Assembly: GCA_937880705.1 (NCBI GenBank)
Contig: CALGRZ010000137.1
Location: 1 to 23,017, forward strand
Length of the DNA: 23,017 bases
Direction: 5' to 3'
Source of the DNA: an uncultured Alistipes sp.
GTDB lineage: Bacteria; Bacteroidota; Bacteroidia; Bacteroidales; Rikenellaceae
In this document: positions 1-6,963 of the stretch, piece after piece
Layout of the letters: each line of letters opens with the position of its first letter
Position numbering within the stretch: the first letter of the stretch is position 1
Notes under the pieces: model-generated
Told to the model about the DNA's origin: nothing
What the model saw: the letters and a program-made list of their open reading frames with translations, nothing else
The model's database searches: none
Program-made: the position numbers and the translations under genes

Positions 1-583
1 GCTCCTTGTGCGAGATGATGATAGGTGCCTGGAAGTGCTTGGCATACGACGATGCGCGCTTTGCACCGCCCATATCGGGAGAGGCGATCGACAGATCGGG
101 GATAGCCAGCTTCTGGATGTAGGGCACGAAGATACCCGACGCATAGAGTGCATCCATGGGCAGGTCGAAGAAGCCCTGAATCTGGTCGGCGTGCAGATCC
201 ATGGTCATCACGCGCTGAACACCTGCGGCGATAAGCATGTTGGCCACCAGACGTGCGGTGATAGGCACTCGGGGACGATCCTTACGATCCTGGCGTGCCC
301 AGCCGAAGTAGGGGATCACGGCGATAACCTGGTGTGCCGAGGCGCGACGTGCAGCATCGGCCATCATCAGCAACTCCATCAGGTTGTCCGAAGGCGGGAA
401 GGTTGACTGGATGATAAAGACTGTGCAGCCACGGATAGACTCGTGGAAGCAAGGCTGGAACTCGCCATCGCTGAACTGCAATACATCAGAGTCGCCAAGG
501 GCGATGCCATACTCGGCAGCAATCTTCTCGGCCAGGTAACGAGAGCCGCGGCCAGCGAAGAACTTGATTTTGTGAATTGCCAT
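1..583 (-). CDS. prs: Ribose-phosphate pyrophosphokinase (PRPP synthetase), 3' end outside window
   Basis: The enzyme makes 5-phosphoribosyl-1-pyrophosphate from ribose 5-phosphate and ATP in the cytoplasm, feeding purine, pyrimidine, His, Trp and NAD synthesis. I translated it from the ATG at 583; 194 residues lie in the window, out of about 310 usual for the family. Visible family signatures are the flexible-loop region YFGWARQDRK (residues 92-101), the conserved block MDLHADQIQGFF (128-139) with its His, and SPDMGGAKRA (168-177). The start begins MAIHKIKFFAGRGS, which fits Bacteroidetes Prs proteins. A good promoter lies about 70 bases upstream (651-681), so the gene seems transcribed independently of engB, which ends 118 bases before it on the same strand. 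Nothing looks broken. Identification is from motif recognition and is very secure. Confidence 0.97.
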   Translation of the reverse strand, partial: MAIHKIKFFAGRGSRYLAEKIAAEYGIALGDSDVLQFSDGEFQPCFHESIRGCTVFIIQSTFPPSDNLMELLMMADAARRASAHQVIAVIPYFGWARQDRKDRPRVPITARLVANMLIAAGVQRVMTMDLHADQIQGFFDLPMDALYASGIFVPYIQKLAIPDLSIASPDMGGAKRASSYAKHFQAPIIISHKE

Positions 584-650
584 AGCTAAATTATAGTTTA
601 GTTTGTTTAGTACTGCGTGTAAAAAAGTCGGGGTCTGCCAAAAGGCAACA

Positions 651-681
651 CAAAGATACGAAGTTAAACCGAATAAACAAG
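651..681 (-). promoter_or_regulatory. Promoter of prs (Bacteroidetes type)
   Basis: On the minus strand TATCTTTG (658 down to 651) matches the Bacteroidetes -7 box TAnnTTTG. CTTG at 681-678 lies 19 bases upstream, a one-mismatch match to the -33 box TTTG. It would give a leader of roughly 60 bases. The small palindrome TGCCAAAAGGCA (about 636-647) falls near the start of that leader. Confidence 0.65.
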
Positions 682-701
682 TCTTCGGCCAATCTATTTT
701 A

Positions 702-1298
702 TCAACAATTTGCCAAACAATCCTCGATGAAGGCGAGTATCTCTTCGCGGCCACGCCCCTTCTCGCTCGACGAGATGAGCATCGGAGGCAGCTCCTCCCA
801 CTGCTCGGCCAGCGTAGCTTGGTAGGCCTTGACGTTGCGGTTGAGCTGTGCCTGCGAGAGCTTGTCGGCCTTGGTGAAGATGATGCCGAAGGGTATGCCG
901 TTCTCGCCCAGCAGGTTGATGAAGTTCAGATCAATGCGCTGTGGCTCAAGGCGTGAGTCGACCAACACAAAGAGGAAGTGCATCTTCTCGCACTTAAGCA
1001 CATAGTCCGTTATGAGCTTCGAGAACTCGCCGCGTGTCGACTTCGATACTCGGGCATAGCCGTAGCCCGGCAGGTCGACCAGATACCAGCTGTCGTTGAT
1101 CAGAAAGTGGTTTATTAGGCGTGTCTTGCCCGGGGTGCCCGACACCTTGGCCAGACCCTTGATGCCGGTGAGCATATTTACCAGCGAGGACTTGCCCACG
1201 TTGCTGCGACCGATAAAGGCGATATCCTTCAAATCATCCTTCGGCACTTGCGATATGCGCTCCGAGCTGCACTTAAACTTTGCTTTAATTGTGATCAT
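702..1298 (-). CDS. engB: Ribosome biogenesis GTP-binding protein EngB/YsxC (YihA family)
   Basis: This is a small cytoplasmic GTPase required for assembly of the large ribosomal subunit in bacteria. The 198 residues match the family's usual ~200. All the G motifs are visible: G1 GRSNVGKS (30-37), G2 Thr within GKTR (57-60), G3 DLPG (75-78), G4 TKAD (142-145) and a G5-like ISS (175-177). The pre-G1 lead DIAFIGRSNVGKSSLVN and the switch sequence SGTPGKTR are typical of EngB rather than Era or Der. The start is ATG at 1298, directly after an AT-rich leader. The gene is divergent from the pyrophosphohydrolase gene at 1412, and the two share a palindromic promoter region (1317-1374). It is intact and securely identified. 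Confidence 0.97.
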   Translation of the reverse strand: MITIKAKFKCSSERISQVPKDDLKDIAFIGRSNVGKSSLVNMLTGIKGLAKVSGTPGKTRLINHFLINDSWYLVDLPGYGYARVSKSTRGEFSKLITDYVLKCEKMHFLFVLVDSRLEPQRIDLNFINLLGENGIPFGIIFTKADKLSQAQLNRNVKAYQATLAEQWEELPPMLISSSEKGRGREEILAFIEDCLANC

Positions 1299-1316
1299 TT
1301 AAAATTGTTGTTTTTG

Positions 1317-1324
1317 CAAAGGTA
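1317..1324 (-). promoter_or_regulatory. -7 box of the engB promoter
   Basis: TACCTTTG on the minus strand (1324 to 1317) is an exact TAnnTTTG match, about 19 bases before the engB ATG. I see no clear -33 TTTG at the expected distance. It lies within the left arm of a perfect inverted repeat whose right arm carries the -7 box of the opposite gene. Confidence 0.5.
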
Positions 1325-1343
1325 GTAATTTTGTCGAAATAAA

Positions 1344-1374
1344 GTTGGTACTTCGGCTAAAATTACTACCTTTG
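1344..1374 (+). promoter_or_regulatory. Promoter of the MazG/PRA-PH-like gene
   Basis: GTTG at 1344-1347, then 19 bases, then TACCTTTG at 1367-1374. This matches the Bacteroidetes TTTG-N19-TAnnTTTG layout with one mismatch in the -33 box. The ATG of the downstream gene is at 1412, giving a leader of about 30 bases. Confidence 0.65.
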
Positions 1375-1411
1375 TCTATTCGGATCGTAAAACTATATAA
1401 TAAAAAATAAT

Positions 1412-1810
1412 ATGAAGAAGGAGTGGAATGATGTTCGTGAATTTCACGAGAAGTTTGGTCATCCTGTGGCCACGGAGCCCAAGATGGTGGATAAGAAGCG
1501 TGCCTTGTCGCGTGCAAAGTGGATGCAGGAGGAGGTCGCCGAGTTCCTTATCGCCGACGATATCTATGAGCAGGCCGATGCCATGATCGACCTTATGTAC
1601 TTTGCCCTCGGCACCATGGTTGAGATGGGTCTCGAGGCCGACGAGCTGTTCGACATCGTGCAGCAGGCCAACATGGCCAAGCTCTGGCCCGACGGCAAGC
1701 CTCACTACAACCCCAAGGATGGCAAGGTCATCAAGCCCGAGGGCTGGGAGGACCCCGCGCCCAAGATCAAGGCCTACATCGATGGCGTTATTGCTGCAAA
1801 GCAGCGATAG
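1412..1810 (+). CDS. MazG/PRA-PH-like nucleotide pyrophosphohydrolase
   Basis: This 132-residue, all-alpha protein resembles the phosphoribosyl-ATP pyrophosphohydrolase-like / MazG-like group, which cleaves a pyrophosphate from nucleoside triphosphates or related nucleotides in a metal-dependent way. The acidic residues expected to bind Mg2+ are present in two helices: Q39-E-E-V-A-E44 and E53-xx-D56-xxx-D60. Bacteroidales carry stand-alone proteins of this kind, often labelled only as PRA-PH or HAD-related. The C-terminal part, with GKPHYNPKDGKVIKPEGW (95-112), resembles the tail seen in those stand-alone homologues. The substrate cannot be told from the sequence; house-cleaning of non-canonical nucleotides is the family's usual role. 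It has its own promoter, shared in mirror image with engB. The following gene starts 51 bases later on the same strand and might receive read-through. Confidence 0.8.
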   Translation: MKKEWNDVREFHEKFGHPVATEPKMVDKKRALSRAKWMQEEVAEFLIADDIYEQADAMIDLMYFALGTMVEMGLEADELFDIVQQANMAKLWPDGKPHYNPKDGKVIKPEGWEDPAPKIKAYIDGVIAAKQR

Positions 1811-1861
1811 TCACACATGGAGTCCTAACAGAACAGATACTTTAACAGAATATACCTTTTT

Positions 1862-4162
1862 ATGAGACGATTTTTTACACTTTGTGCGATGCTGCTAACC
1901 CTCGTTGGCGTGGTGTCGTGCGAGAACGATGAGCCGCAGGTGCGCCACCTGCAGCTCGCCACCGAGACCATCGAGGCATCGGGCGATAGCGAGGTGCTTG
2001 CCATCGGTTACCAGATACTCTCGCCTATCGAGGGTCAGAGCATCACGGCCGAGTGCAAGGCCGACTGGGTCAGCTCGCTTGTCGTAGCACCCGGAAAGAT
2101 CGAGTTCGCGGTTGAGCGCAACACTTCTGAGGAGCCGCGCACGACGACCATTGATGTGGGGTATGGTAGTGAGCGACACGCAGTTAGCGTGATACAGGCC
2201 AAGTACGATGCACCCATCAGCATCACGCTTCAGAATGTCGACGCGACCACCGTCACCTTCGACGTTAAGACCTCGACCGAGGAGATGACCTGGGTGGGTC
2301 AGGTGGTGTCGAAGGAGTGGTTCGAGGCCTACACGCAGGAGGAGATCTTTGCCGAGGATATGAAGTACTACCGCGCAATGGCCGACGAGAAGGGTGTCTC
2401 TATCTGGGACTATCTGTTGAGCGTCTTGAGCAAGGGCTCACACAATGGCTTGCGCATTACGGGTCTTGAGACCGAGTCGGAGTATGTGCTCTATGTCTAC
2501 GGTATGGATCAGTATGGCGGTGCGACTACGGAGATCTGCTCGGCGAGCTTCACAACCACCGAGCCCTATCAGGGCAACGACGTAACCTTCGATATTGATG
2601 TTCGGTGTGAGGGCGCGGAGGCCTATGTGACCATTGTCCCCTCGCATGAGGGCGTGCCCTACTTCGAGAACCTCATCAGCCGCGAGAACTATGAGGCGTT
2701 TGGCGGCACTATCGAGGCTGCAGCCCAGGGACTTATCGACAAGGTCATAGAGGACTACCTGGCCTGGGACTACACCCTTGCCGATGTCTACGCGTACAAC
2801 ACCTACTACACCACACAAAGCTACATCTTCGAGACATACTCGGGTGAGGAGTACCTGGTTATGGCCTTTAAGTGGAACGAGCAGTGCGAGCGTTTGAGCG
2901 AGGTGTCGTACAAGTGGTTTACGGCCGATGTTATCACTGCTTCGGATAACGTGATTACTATGCAGATCGATAACGTGACACAGACAACCTTCGATATTAA
3001 GACCACCACCACGAACGATGACCCGTATGTCATCTTTGTGGAGCCTACCGAGAATATCGCCGCGATGCAGAGCGACGACGAGATATTTGCCTATCTGCTT
3101 GATACCTACGGCACTTGGGGCTTGGAGTCGTACCTCTGTGAGGGCGACATCGAGGGCACGTTCAGCTATATCGACCACTCGACAGATTATACGGTGCTCG
3201 TCTTCGGCTATGAGGGCCGTGTGCTGACCACCTCGATGCTCAAGCAGCAGATCCGCACCCTCGAGCCCGAGCCCGATGGCGGCAGCTTCGAGATTGTCGT
3301 TAGCAATGTTGACGACCGCGAGGCCAACCTGTCAATCAAGGCGTCGGATACCTCGGTGTGGTACTACTGGAATGTCTACGAGGCATCGACCACCGACGAG
3401 GAGGTCAGAGCCTCTATCGAGGAGGTCGTAAGGGTTGGCTACAATGGTTACTACGAGGAGTTCAGCTACTACGAAATTCTTCAGGGCAGCACCTCGGGTA
3501 CGCTGCGTAACCTGCGCCCCTCGACCGACTATAAGATAGCCATCGTGCCCATGGATCCCTATGAGTTGGCCTTCACGGGAGAGATACGCTATGGTGGCGA
3601 GTTCCGCACCCTTGAGGCCGTTGTTGCCGATATCGACATCTCGGTTGTGTTCTATGCCTACTATGATGGTGATGCTGCGGCCGATCTTGAGCCAGACTAC
3701 TTCGACTCGTTCCGTGGCTATGCGCTTCTGCCTCTGGAGGTTAACATTGTCGGTGAGTACAGCTATTACCTCTACACCGTCTACAACTATACCGAGGGTC
3801 TTGACGACAAGGAGGTCTACGACGACAGCTTTATCATCGAAAACCTCTACGCCTCAGGTATACAGTGGTCACCGGCTAACTTCCGCGCACCGTGGGATGT
3901 GGAGGTGATGATTGCCGCCGTGGCCTTCGACTACAACGACAACGCCTCGGAGGTGTACCGCTACCGCTTCACCTGCACCAAGGATGGTGCCTCGTCGGAT
4001 GTTGAAGAGTTCGTGCAGTCGTACGTCTATGGCCCCTCGTCGGCCGGCACACTCTCGGCAAGCAGGGTATATGGCCAGAAGCCTGCCTCGATGGTCGGTG
4101 AGCAGCCCAAGGCCTCGCGCCAGAGCGTGAAGCGACCCTCGAAGATGCACTTCGCACGATAG
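1862..4162 (+). CDS. Large BACON-like lipoprotein with five tandem Ig/FN3-like repeats
   Basis: The product is a predicted surface or periplasmic lipoprotein of 766 residues. The signal peptide ends at a lipobox (GVVSC, lipidated Cys20) followed by ENDEP, an acidic stretch of the kind that helps surface export in Bacteroidetes. Residues about 27-112 look like a BACON domain, ending in the typical V-x-V-x-Q strand (SVIQAK). Then come five diverged copies of a 105-120-residue unit (about 117-235, 240-357, 363-468, 473-585 and 588-708). Copies typically start with I-x-V/I-x-N-V and end with a strand of the form T/S-x-Y-x-V/I-x-V, like FN3 folds. Residues 709-766 form a basic, Ser/Pro-rich tail with no recognised domain. 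BACON domains are mostly linked to carbohydrate or mucin binding; I see no catalytic domain. A stem-loop at 4204-4239 separates it from the next operon. Its function is unknown beyond probable binding. Confidence 0.75.
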   Translation: MRRFFTLCAMLLTLVGVVSCENDEPQVRHLQLATETIEASGDSEVLAIGYQILSPIEGQSITAECKADWVSSLVVAPGKIEFAVERNTSEEPRTTTIDVGYGSERHAVSVIQAKYDAPISITLQNVDATTVTFDVKTSTEEMTWVGQVVSKEWFEAYTQEEIFAEDMKYYRAMADEKGVSIWDYLLSVLSKGSHNGLRITGLETESEYVLYVYGMDQYGGATTEICSASFTTTEPYQGNDVTFDIDVRCEGAEAYVTIVPSHEGVPYFENLISRENYEAFGGTIEAAAQGLIDKVIEDYLAWDYTLADVYAYNTYYTTQSYIFETYSGEEYLVMAFKWNEQCERLSEVSYKWFTADVITASDNVITMQIDNVTQTTFDIKTTTTNDDPYVIFVEPTENIAAMQSDDEIFAYLLDTYGTWGLESYLCEGDIEGTFSYIDHSTDYTVLVFGYEGRVLTTSMLKQQIRTLEPEPDGGSFEIVVSNVDDREANLSIKASDTSVWYYWNVYEASTTDEEVRASIEEVVRVGYNGYYEEFSYYEILQGSTSGTLRNLRPSTDYKIAIVPMDPYELAFTGEIRYGGEFRTLEAVVADIDISVVFYAYYDGDAAADLEPDYFDSFRGYALLPLEVNIVGEYSYYLYTVYNYTEGLDDKEVYDDSFIIENLYASGIQWSPANFRAPWDVEVMIAAVAFDYNDNASEVYRYRFTCTKDGASSDVEEFVQSYVYGPSSAGTLSASRVYGQKPASMVGEQPKASRQSVKRPSKMHFAR

Positions 4163-4203
4163 CGAGTCACAAGAGCGGAAAATATTTAAGTATAAATACT
4201 TAC

Positions 4204-4239
4204 ACAAGCCCATACGCCCCAAAAAGCGTGTGGGCTTGT
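4204..4239 (+). terminator. Stem-loop terminator after the BACON-like gene
   Basis: ACAAGCCCATACGC (4204-4217) pairs with 4226-4239 over 14 positions with one G-U pair, around an 8-base A-rich loop. The T-tract afterwards is weak (CTGTGCTT). Its place 42 bases past the stop codon supports termination, perhaps factor-assisted. Confidence 0.55.
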
Positions 4240-4293
4240 CTGTGCTTAAGGCGGGTTTTATGTTTAGAAAAACGGGGTGTTCGTTGAAATTAT

Positions 4294-4324
4294 TTTTCAA
4301 ATGGCCCCGTTTAGTGTATCTTTG
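4294..4324 (+). promoter_or_regulatory. Promoter of the envelope operon
   Basis: TATCTTTG (4317-4324) matches TAnnTTTG exactly. A T-rich -33 candidate, TTTT at 4294-4297, lies 19 bases upstream. The ATG at 4359 would be about 30 bases from the expected transcript start. No comparable promoter was found in the short gaps of the following seven-gene run. Confidence 0.55.
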
Positions 4325-4358
4325 CCCAGATTTGTGATATAAGTTATACTTTCAGTAT

Positions 4359-6128
4359 ATGAACTCTATTCGAAAGATATTTGCTTTGGCGGTTGTAGCT
4401 GCGCTGATGGTTGCCTGTGAGGGTGACCTTGGTCAGGGCGGCACCACCGACCAAAGGCTGGTTAAGGCGAGCTTCTCGCTGCCCGTGGAGGGTACTCGCA
4501 CGGCGATAGGTGAGGATGGCACCACCACCGAGTGGATGCCCGGTGATCGTATCGCGGTGTGGGCCGAGCGTGGCGATGGCGAGTTGAGCTTGGCCGGCAC
4601 CACCTTCGCTATGCACCACTACACCGATAGCTACAGCGAGGCGGTCTTTGAGGCTAACATTCCGGCAATGGCCGAGGCCGACTACACCTACTCGATGTGC
4701 TACCCGCTGCCCCACAGCATTAGTGGCACGACGGCAAGCTATACCATCCCCGCCACACAGTCGGGTGAGTATGACGGTAAGTTGGATGTGATGATCGCCA
4801 CACCTGTCCAGGGCGGTGCGCTGACCTCGACACACCAGACACTCAAGAGCTCAATGCACCACCTGATGCACGCCGTGCGCATCGACATACCCACCGGTCG
4901 CAACATCTTTGGTTATCGCTTCACACGCCTCGAGATAGAGTTCCCGACGGCCGTCGTGGGCGATATCTCGTTTGATGTGACACAGCCCGATGCCGAGCCT
5001 CTGTACAACCCCACATCAAACACCATTGTGGTGGAGAATGAGGGTGGCTTCGATGAGGGTGATACGATCTGGGTCTTTGTCCTGCCCGGCACGGTGGATG
5101 GCGATGTGAGCTACAAGGTCAAGGGTAGTCGCCGTCGCTCGGTGAGCAACACCTATGCGCTCACGCGCGAGATGCTCCCCGGCCACGTCACACCCATTCG
5201 CATGGCAACGCCCGAGTTGGATAAGTACACCGTCTTCTACTTCTCGGTGGGCAGCAACCTCCTCGGTGAGGATTTCAACACGTTCACCATCACGGATCAT
5301 AACGGCACACAGCTCGGTGATGTCTTTACGCGCAACGAGGAGAATGTCTACGCCCTGGAGCTCTTCGGTGAGACCGACCTGTCGGGCTATCAGAATGTAG
5401 ACCTTACACTCACCTTCGATACCGACCACGCTATTGTGCCGGTGAAGGTCAACACGGGTACCTTGGTGGAGTACTGCGAGCATACGATGACCCCTGCGGC
5501 CATCCCCTACCTCTTCGAGGAGGACTTCTCGGATGTGCCCTCCTTCTCGGATGGTCACGACAACCCGGCTAACGGCTTTAGTGGCGACTCGAAGGACTAC
5601 AACAGCTGGTTCTCGGCCTACACCACTGCACTGCCCGGATGGTCGGGAGGTCGCTATGGCTGCGAGGCGGGTACATCGCTTCGTGTATGTGCACGCTACG
5701 AGACGGCATTGGGTGCTACGGGTACCTATCGAGGTCGCTTCGATACGTCGGCACTGTCGCTACTGAAGAGCAACGCCAATGCCAGCATCAACGTGATGTT
5801 TAACTATAGCGCAGCAAGCAACAGCTACCTCACGGTTGCCGGTAGCACGACCATGAGCGTGGGATGGACCTCAAAGACATCGGCCGTGAGTGGCGATACC
5901 AACATCGAGAATACGACAACGATCAATGGCTATGTCATCTCCGACCAGTCGGGTAGCTTTACCAACGTGACCAGCTATGCCGAGACTGTGCTGACGGGCT
6001 GTAATGCCACGTCGCGCCTCACATGGCAGGCCGATACCAATGCCGCATCGGGCATAACCTCGATAGGTAACGGTAACTTCTGGCTCTATGTCGACAACAT
6101 CAAGGTGCAAATTGTCCCCAACAATTAG
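4359..6128 (+). CDS. Fimbrillin (Mfa-like) family lipoprotein with C-terminal jelly-roll-like domain
   Basis: The 589-residue protein has a lipoprotein signal ending in LMVAC (Cys20). Residues 46-68 carry the hallmark of Bacteroidales fimbrillin-like proteins: TRTAIGEDG, then T-x-W-x-x-GD-x-I-x-V. These proteins form or anchor fimbria-like surface fibres after lipoprotein export and processing. From about residue 385 (LFEEDFSDV) to the end (FWLYVDNIKVQIV) there is a second, beta-rich domain with the W-S-G and VDNI-type pattern of jelly-roll, carbohydrate-binding-like modules. That fusion is less usual for a simple fimbrial shaft protein and fits a tip or accessory adhesin. It is the first gene of the operon, followed by DUF4493 lipoproteins 40 bases later. 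Whether it polymerises cannot be told from sequence. Confidence 0.75.
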   Translation: MNSIRKIFALAVVAALMVACEGDLGQGGTTDQRLVKASFSLPVEGTRTAIGEDGTTTEWMPGDRIAVWAERGDGELSLAGTTFAMHHYTDSYSEAVFEANIPAMAEADYTYSMCYPLPHSISGTTASYTIPATQSGEYDGKLDVMIATPVQGGALTSTHQTLKSSMHHLMHAVRIDIPTGRNIFGYRFTRLEIEFPTAVVGDISFDVTQPDAEPLYNPTSNTIVVENEGGFDEGDTIWVFVLPGTVDGDVSYKVKGSRRRSVSNTYALTREMLPGHVTPIRMATPELDKYTVFYFSVGSNLLGEDFNTFTITDHNGTQLGDVFTRNEENVYALELFGETDLSGYQNVDLTLTFDTDHAIVPVKVNTGTLVEYCEHTMTPAAIPYLFEEDFSDVPSFSDGHDNPANGFSGDSKDYNSWFSAYTTALPGWSGGRYGCEAGTSLRVCARYETALGATGTYRGRFDTSALSLLKSNANASINVMFNYSAASNSYLTVAGSTTMSVGWTSKTSAVSGDTNIENTTTINGYVISDQSGSFTNVTSYAETVLTGCNATSRLTWQADTNAASGITSIGNGNFWLYVDNIKVQIVPNN

Positions 6129-6168
6129 ATATGAACACTAAAAAAAATTAATTACAAAACAAAACGCT

Positions 6169-6945
6169 ATGAAAAGACTTTTTACGATTGCTTCATTTGC
6201 AGCGTTGATGCTTGTCTCGTGTGACAAGCCCTCAAACGAGCTTGGAGCAGAGGGAGAGGGTAGCGTAGCCATCACCTGCGGCACATCTACCGAGGTTACG
6301 GCCATCACTCGTGCCGAGCTTACCACCGAGGTGAGCTGCACAACTCCCGCCATTGAGGACTTCAGCCTCACCATCGACGGCGTGTCGATGAGCTACACTG
6401 CCGACTATGATGCCGTTGCCGAGTTCAACGACAGCTACCTCTACAAGGGCACCTATAAGGCTACCGTAGCCTCGGGTGATGTCACTGTCGAGGGCTACGA
6501 CAAGGCCGCCTTTGTGGGTGAGGCCGAGTTCGAGGTTAAGGCCCGCGAGCACACCAACGTAGAGATCACGGCTACCATCGCCAACTCACTGGTTAAGGTC
6601 GAGGTTACCGATCAGTTCAAGAGCTACTTCCCGGGTGGCTATAGCCTCACGCTCACCACGGCGCAGGGTAACGACTTTGATGTAACGGCACAGAGCGAGC
6701 TTCTGTTCGTAGCTCCCACGTCGTTTGTTGTCAACGGCTCGGCTACCAAGCAGCCCAACCAGTCGGGTGCCGAGGGCGTGACCGTGGCCCTTCCCGAGCT
6801 GAAGTGCGAGAGCCTCCAGCCCCGCACCATCTACAACGTCACCTTTGACGTCTCGACAGCGGGTCAGGCAACACTCACCATCACCCTTAACGAGAGCCTC
6901 GTTGAGAGCGTAGAGATTGATGAGGAACTCAACCAGTATGCATAA
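6169..6945 (+). CDS. DUF4493-type lipoprotein (short form)
   Basis: A 258-residue predicted lipoprotein with lipobox LMLVSC (Cys18). After the linker it shows the DUF4493 layout: a G-x-G-x-V/L strand (GEGSVAITC), an 'I-x-x-F-x-L-x-I-x-G' strand (IEDFSLTIDG), a GTYKATVASG turn, a 'GEAEFEVKAREHTNVEITATIANSLV'-type middle whose parts recur in the next two genes, and a strand-rich end. DUF4493 is a Bacteroidales family of unknown function with an all-beta, fimbrillin-related look. This copy contains only that one domain. It sits 19 bases before a second DUF4493 gene and is almost certainly cotranscribed with it. The tail ESVEIDEELNQYA is short and polar. Confidence 0.7.
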   Translation: MKRLFTIASFAALMLVSCDKPSNELGAEGEGSVAITCGTSTEVTAITRAELTTEVSCTTPAIEDFSLTIDGVSMSYTADYDAVAEFNDSYLYKGTYKATVASGDVTVEGYDKAAFVGEAEFEVKAREHTNVEITATIANSLVKVEVTDQFKSYFPGGYSLTLTTAQGNDFDVTAQSELLFVAPTSFVVNGSATKQPNQSGAEGVTVALPELKCESLQPRTIYNVTFDVSTAGQATLTITLNESLVESVEIDEELNQYA

Positions 6946-6963
6946 TAAAAGATAAGAGAAGAT

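Larger units (their letters stand above)
1317..1374. repeat. Perfect 16-bp inverted repeat in a divergent promoter
   Basis: The left arm 1317-1332 (CAAAGGTAGTAATTTT) and right arm 1359-1374 (AAAATTACTACCTTTG) are exact reverse complements separated by 26 bases. Each arm's outer end is the TAnnTTTG box of one of the two divergent genes, so both promoters are mirror images around the centre of the gap. Confidence 0.85.
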
